From: Gammaproteobacteria bacterium
Lineage (GTDB): Bacteria; Pseudomonadota; Gammaproteobacteria; UBA6429
Assembly: GCA_030635835.1 (NCBI GenBank)
Contig: DAOVYB010000028.1
Coordinates: forward strand, 1-12,652
Direction of reading: 5' to 3'
DNA length: 12,652 nucleotides
The translations under genes and the position numbers were made by a program. Positions 9,188-12,652 of this stretch are shown piece after piece (the first letter of the stretch is position 1; each line of letters begins with the position of its first letter). The notes beneath the pieces are model-generated. The model searched no databases and was not told the origin of the DNA. It worked only from the letters and a program-made list of their open reading frames with translations.

Positions 9188-9216
9188 TTAAACTAAAATC
9201 ATTAAACGCCGATAAT
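9188..9216 (+). promoter_or_regulatory. Tentative promoter for the solute-binding protein/kinase pair
   Basis: In the 136-base gap after ispB, TTAAAC (9188-9193), a 17-base spacer and GATAAT (9211-9216) form a plausible sigma70 promoter. An alternative is TTAACA (9170-9175) with 18 bases to TAAAAT (9194-9199). The region is very AT-rich, so chance matches are likely. Short direct repeats (TAACATT at 9161 and 9171) are also present. Confidence 0.35.
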
Positions 9217-9256
9217 ATAACTTATTAATGAGCATCTAAGTTAATGGACGGCAAAT

Positions 9257-10087
9257 ATGAAAAACAACTTCGCTTTAGTATCCCTTTTATTTACCTCAAC
9301 TTTTTTTTCAATCAATGCCCATGCAGATAAAAAGCCGGTTTATACCATTGGTATTGTTCCTCAATTTGAAATTAGACATATACGAAAAATATGGAACCCC
9401 ATTCTTAATGAAATAGAAAAAAACACGGGTTACAAATTAAAACTTATTGGTTCACCAACTATTCCGGATTTTGAAAGTGAGTTTAATGCAGGTAAATTTG
9501 ATTTTGCCTATATGAATCCTTACCACATATTATTGGCAAAAGATGCGCAAGGTTATATCCCACTGGTTCGTGACAATGGCAGAAAACTTCATGGCATTCT
9601 GGTAGTTCGACAAGATAGTGAAATAAAATCAATAAAAGACCTTGATGGGACAAAAATTGCTTTCCCTGCACCAAACGCATTAGGTGCATCATTATTAATG
9701 CGGGCAAACTTAACAAATGATTTTAAAATAAAATTCAATCCTGTTTATGTTAAAACACACAGTTCAGTTTATCTCAACGTTGTTGTAAAACAAACAGCAG
9801 CAGGTGGAGGTGTACAAAAAACATTAAACCAACAAAGAGAGAACATCAAAGGTGCATTAAAAATATTACACCGTACTCCTGAAGTTGCTCCTCATCCTTT
9901 AGCTGCACATCCTCGTGTTCCTGTTGAAGTACAAAATAAAATTAAAGAAACATTTTTATTGCTTGGCAAAAGTGAGATAGGCCGTTCATTGCTTGCAAAA
10001 ATACCGATGAAAAAAGTTGGTGATGCAAATATGTCTGATTACATACCACTTAAAAAGTTTAACCTTAATAAGTTTTACGTAAAATAA
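9257..10087 (+). CDS. PhnD-like periplasmic solute-binding protein, probably sensory
   Basis: This exported binding protein belongs to the phosphate/phosphite/phosphonate-type (PhnD-like) family. The 276-residue protein has a signal peptide (KNN start, hydrophobic 6-18, cleavage likely after AHA at 23). Family features are YTIGIVPQFE (29-38), FDFAYMNPYHILLA (81-94), the hinge segment IKDLDGTKIAFPAPNALGASLL (126-147, contiguous in two parts), the conserved His168 in THSSVYLNVV, AAGGGVQKTL (181-190) and HPLAAHPRVP (213-222). The position that reads STSG in transporter-type PhnD proteins is ALGA here, so phosphonate binding should not be assumed. The next gene, a histidine kinase, begins two bases after its stop. 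No ABC permease or ATPase is nearby. The likely role is to present a ligand to that kinase. The ligand is unknown. Confidence 0.85.
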   Translation: MKNNFALVSLLFTSTFFSINAHADKKPVYTIGIVPQFEIRHIRKIWNPILNEIEKNTGYKLKLIGSPTIPDFESEFNAGKFDFAYMNPYHILLAKDAQGYIPLVRDNGRKLHGILVVRQDSEIKSIKDLDGTKIAFPAPNALGASLLMRANLTNDFKIKFNPVYVKTHSSVYLNVVVKQTAAGGGVQKTLNQQRENIKGALKILHRTPEVAPHPLAAHPRVPVEVQNKIKETFLLLGKSEIGRSLLAKIPMKKVGDANMSDYIPLKKFNLNKFYVK

Positions 10088-10089
10088 AA

Positions 10090-11823
10090 ATGCAATTAAG
10101 ATTTGGTATTCGTGAAAAACTGCTTATCCCTATGCTTATAGGGCTTGCAGTTGTCACGGCTATCATGCTTTTAATTTGGCAGCCCAGTCAATTAAAAAAT
10201 GCAAAACAACAATTTATTGAAAGCCAAACAAACCTAATTAAAACATTATCACCCAGTATTATTCAGAATATTTTAGCGAATGATTTAGCTGAGCTACATA
10301 CAGTCTTCGAACATTCATTACTTATTCATAAAAACGAATGGCGATATATCCAGCTCTATGACCCGGATAAAAAACAACTCTACCCTATATTCAGTAGCAA
10401 CCCAAAAATGACAAATACGATTACTAAAATCAATGTCACTATTGAAGAGAACAATGAAATTTTTGGTTATATTACATTATATACTGACTGGGAAAGTGCA
10501 AAAAATAAAGAGCTTGAAAGTATTTATAAAATACAAATTTTTTCAATTTTTCTTTTCAGTATTATCGCAACAATTCTTTTTATTATACAAACTAAATGGA
10601 TATATGCACCCATTATAAAATTAAAGGATATAACATCTCAATTTTCACAAGGAGAGTACCAAACTAAATTGCCAAAAATAACATCAGATGAAATAGGTTT
10701 GTTAACAAGTTCAATTGATCAAATGCGAGTCAAAATACAATCAACGCTTAATGAAATAACAAATAAGGAAAAAATGACACGCGCGATTCTGGAAACTGCT
10801 CCAGATGCAATTATCACCATGAATACAAAGGGTATCATTAACTCATTTAACCCCGGAGCAGAAAATATTTTTCAATATCAAGCGAAAGATATCATTGGTG
10901 AAAACATTAACAAACTTATGCCTCAGGATATGTCAGCTCACCATGATAAATATATTTCAAAATTTAAACTGGGTAATTCAAAAACTGTTGGTAAAAACCG
11001 TGAATTAAACGGCTTAAAAAAAGATGGTTCCCGCTTTCCTATTGAAATAACAATTAACGCAAATAAAATTGATGGCGAGCTTCTTTTTACAGGTGTATTA
11101 CGAGATATCACAGAACGCAGAAGAGTGGATAAATTAAAAAGTGAATTTATCGCCACTGTCAGTCATGAATTACGTACTCCACTTACCGCTATTAAAGGTT
11201 CATTAGATATCGTAACAAAAGGTCTGGAACTGGATCTTCCTGAACAAGCAAATACGATGCTTGATGTAGCCAATCGCAATGTAGAACGTTTATTAACCTT
11301 AATTAATGACATTCTGGATGTTTCTAAACTTGAATCCGGTGAAATAAATTTCAATTATGAAAATCTAAATATTAAAGAATTTATAAAAAACACCATTGAG
11401 ATTAATCAACAATATGCTGAAAAATACAATACGACTTTCAAGTGTACTGAATGTCATAATGAAATTATCGTATACGCGGATAAAGATCGCCTTACTCAGG
11501 TAATGAGTAACTTACTATCAAATGCCGCAAAATATTCTCCCATGAATATTCCCGTAGAAATTTTCACAACTGTTAACGATCATATGCTACGCGTTAATAT
11601 AAAAGATTATGGTCATGGAATCCCTAAGGAATTTCAGGAAAAACTATTTGATAAATTCACTCAGTCAGACAGCGGCGATACCCGTCAGGTAGGTGGAACA
11701 GGACTTGGACTTAGTATTTCAAAAATGATTATGGAAAGGCTTGGTGGAAAAATTGGTTTTGAAAGTGTTGAAGGAGAAGAAACAACTTTTTATTTTGAGC
11801 TACCTATCGTAAAGACAGATTAG
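10090..11823 (+). CDS. Membrane histidine kinase with HAMP and FixL-like PAS domains
   Basis: A sensor kinase of 577 residues. TM1 (about 11-30) and TM2 (about 148-167) enclose a periplasmic domain (31-147) that could contact the solute-binding protein encoded immediately upstream. Then come HAMP (168-220), one PAS (227-341) and HisKA (347-412) with the phospho-acceptor His359 in SHELRTPL. The ATPase domain (about 455-574) has N box NLLSNAAKYSP (474-484), G1 DYGHGIP (506-512), F box KLFDKF (518-523) and G2 GGTGLGLSIS (535-544). It lacks a receiver domain. The PAS reads LMPQDMSAHHDKYISKF and then KNRELNGLKKDGSRFP, closely like FixL. His285 and Arg304 align with the haem-ligand His and the distal Arg. 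Haem or oxygen sensing is therefore possible but unproven, since many non-haem PAS domains share this consensus. No partner response regulator is in the window. The DNA is noticeably more AT-rich than ispB. Confidence 0.93.
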   Translation: MQLRFGIREKLLIPMLIGLAVVTAIMLLIWQPSQLKNAKQQFIESQTNLIKTLSPSIIQNILANDLAELHTVFEHSLLIHKNEWRYIQLYDPDKKQLYPIFSSNPKMTNTITKINVTIEENNEIFGYITLYTDWESAKNKELESIYKIQIFSIFLFSIIATILFIIQTKWIYAPIIKLKDITSQFSQGEYQTKLPKITSDEIGLLTSSIDQMRVKIQSTLNEITNKEKMTRAILETAPDAIITMNTKGIINSFNPGAENIFQYQAKDIIGENINKLMPQDMSAHHDKYISKFKLGNSKTVGKNRELNGLKKDGSRFPIEITINANKIDGELLFTGVLRDITERRRVDKLKSEFIATVSHELRTPLTAIKGSLDIVTKGLELDLPEQANTMLDVANRNVERLLTLINDILDVSKLESGEINFNYENLNIKEFIKNTIEINQQYAEKYNTTFKCTECHNEIIVYADKDRLTQVMSNLLSNAAKYSPMNIPVEIFTTVNDHMLRVNIKDYGHGIPKEFQEKLFDKFTQSDSGDTRQVGGTGLGLSISKMIMERLGGKIGFESVEGEETTFYFELPIVKTD

Positions 11824-11877
11824 CCACCAACGACTGCATGGACGCAGGAGGTAGAGCAACGCAGGAGCAGTTGCCGA
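11824..11877. repeat. GC-rich short repeat element abutting the kinase stop codon
   Basis: This stretch is far richer in GC than its surroundings. It contains a direct repeat ACGCAGGAG (11842-11850 and 11859-11867) and an inverted repeat GCAAC/GTTGC (11856-11860 and 11870-11874). There is no open reading frame of note. It runs directly into the palindromic repeat that follows, so it may be part of that composite element. Confidence 0.4.
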
Positions 11878-12072
11878 GGACACGAAGAACACGAAGAAAA
11901 GAAGGAAAAAGAAAAGATTGAACCACGGGGAACGCCCAAGAGCATAACCTCATATTGTTTTCAACAATATAAGGCCACACAGGTTCACTGGGAAAAGTTT
12001 TTTATTTTTTATCCCCGTGTTCCCCGTGTCCCCAGTGGTTTATATTTTTTTATCTTAGTGTTCTTCGTGTCC
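11878..12072. repeat. Palindromic repeat copy 3, nested and interrupted, between the kinase gene and ssb
   Basis: The outer arms, 11878-11897 and 12053-12072, are inverted repeats of the type GGACACGAAGAACACGAAGA (19 of 20 agree). Inside lies a second palindrome of a different flavour (ACCAC-GGGG-ACAC units). Its right arm is at 12011-12040. Its left arm is apparently split into 11921-11932 and about 11976-11994. The split part holds a perfect eight-base-pair hairpin (11952-11959 with 11963-11970) that can be lengthened by CCT/AGG. The gap carries no gene. The arms converge on the ends of both flanking genes and could affect termination, but no clear T tract marks a classical terminator. Confidence 0.7.
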
Positions 12073-12087
12073 TTTGTGGCTCAATTT

Positions 12088-12549
12088 TCAAAAAGGGATG
12101 TCGTCATCAAAATCATTATTTGCCGGTGCTGGTGCAGCCTGAGATGGCGCTGACTGAGGTGCTGATTGTGATGGCGCTCCCTGACTTTGATTAAAGTCAC
12201 TGCTACCACCGCCACGAGAATCTAACATTTGCATTTCATTGGCGATAACTTCTGTAGTCCAGTGATCAGCTCCATTTTTATCCTGCCATTTACGCGTTTG
12301 AAGTTTACCTTCAATATAAATTTTAGAACCCTTCTTTAAATATTCACCAACAATTTCAGCTAAACGGCGAAAGAACACCACCCGGTGCCATTCAGTTTTA
12401 TCTACCTGCTCACCTGTATTTTTGTCTTTCCAGCTTTCACTCGTTGCCACAGTGATATTTGCAACAGCATTGCCATTTGGCATGTATTTCACTTCTGGAT
12501 CCTGTCCCAAATTACCAATTAAAATTACTTTATTCACACCCCTGGCCAT
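12088..12549 (-). CDS. ssb: Single-stranded DNA-binding protein
   Basis: It coats single-stranded DNA during replication, repair and recombination, and recruits partners through its C-terminal tip. The 153-residue protein begins [19 protein letters not shown]. The OB-fold (about 4-110) includes TEWHRVVFF (52-60) and [20 protein letters not shown] (74-93). A disordered Gly/Ser/Gln/Pro/Ala-rich linker follows and the tip is the acidic DDDIPF. Length and layout match gammaproteobacterial SSB. The ATG has GGAGAG upstream at suitable spacing. The gene lies alone on the minus strand here, with palindromic repeats on both sides. A promoter could not be fixed with confidence in the 103 bases available upstream. 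Confidence 0.98.
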   Translation of the reverse strand: MARGVNKVILIGNLGQDPEVKYMPNGNAVANITVATSESWKDKNTGEQVDKTEWHRVVFFRRLAEIVGEYLKKGSKIYIEGKLQTRKWQDKNGADHWTTEVIANEMQMLDSRGGGSSDFNQSQGAPSQSAPQSAPSQAAPAPANNDFDDDIPF

Positions 12550-12593
12550 ATTCTACTCTCCAATTTTATTCTTAAATTCTATTAAAACAATTT

Positions 12594-12652
12594 ACCACAG
12601 AGGTCACGGAGGTACACAGAGGTTTTCTTTAATATTTTACTCTGTGTACCTC
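12594..12652. repeat. Palindromic repeat copy 4, upstream of ssb (cut by window edge)
   Basis: The left arm at 12594-12622 is of the ACCACAGAGG type seen in copies 1 and 2. The start of the opposing arm at 12640-12652 pairs perfectly with 12609-12621 over 13 bases. The rest of the arm lies beyond the window. Confidence 0.8.

Noticed and set aside
12563..12590. TTGTTT-16-TAAAAT as ssb promoter
   Set aside because: The predicted start would fall inside the ssb ribosome binding site. The true promoter is probably further upstream.

Overview
The window looks like chromosomal DNA from an AT-rich gammaproteobacterium. The main evidence is the divergent pair of ispB (an octaprenyl-diphosphate synthase type enzyme) against a rplU-rpmA-obgE-proB cluster, a common gammaproteobacterial arrangement. 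Most genes are recognisable housekeeping or signalling families. I cannot place the genus from sequence alone.

Positions 1-3123 (minus strand) hold a likely three-gene operon: a small SCP2-like lipid-binding protein, a periplasmic adaptor (membrane fusion protein) and the N-terminal 445 residues of an RND efflux permease that runs off the left edge. Divergent to it (3367-4716, plus) is a PAS-AAA+-Fis sigma54 activator. The 243-base gap between them contains a textbook -24/-12 sigma54 promoter pointing at the SCP2 gene. About 120-155 bases upstream of it is a cluster of GCAAC/GTTGC inverted half-sites close to the activator gene. The simplest reading is that the activator senses something through its PAS domain and switches on the lipid-binding/efflux operon.

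Positions 4727-7858 (minus) hold rplU (L21), rpmA (L27), obgE and proB. A strong intrinsic terminator follows rpmA. obgE is bracketed by two long imperfect palindromes of one repeat family. rplU has a good sigma70 promoter and a leader of about 120 bases that begins with a stem-loop. ispB (8143-9120, plus) has its own sigma70 promoter in the same intergenic region.

Positions 9257-11823 (plus) hold a tightly spaced pair: a PhnD-like periplasmic solute-binding protein and a membrane histidine kinase with HAMP and a FixL-like PAS that keeps the histidine and arginine of the FixL haem pocket. No transporter subunits or response regulator are present, so this looks like a sensory pair rather than an uptake system.

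Positions 12088-12549 (minus) hold ssb. It is also bracketed by palindromic repeats of the same general type. The downstream one is nested, one palindrome inside another, and its inner arm is interrupted by a small hairpin-bearing insertion. The last repeat is cut by the window edge.

No rRNA, tRNA, CRISPR array, insertion sequence or phage gene was seen. The least ordinary features are the sigma54-SCP2-RND module, the solute-binding protein/FixL-like kinase pair, and the palindromic repeat family flanking obgE and ssb.
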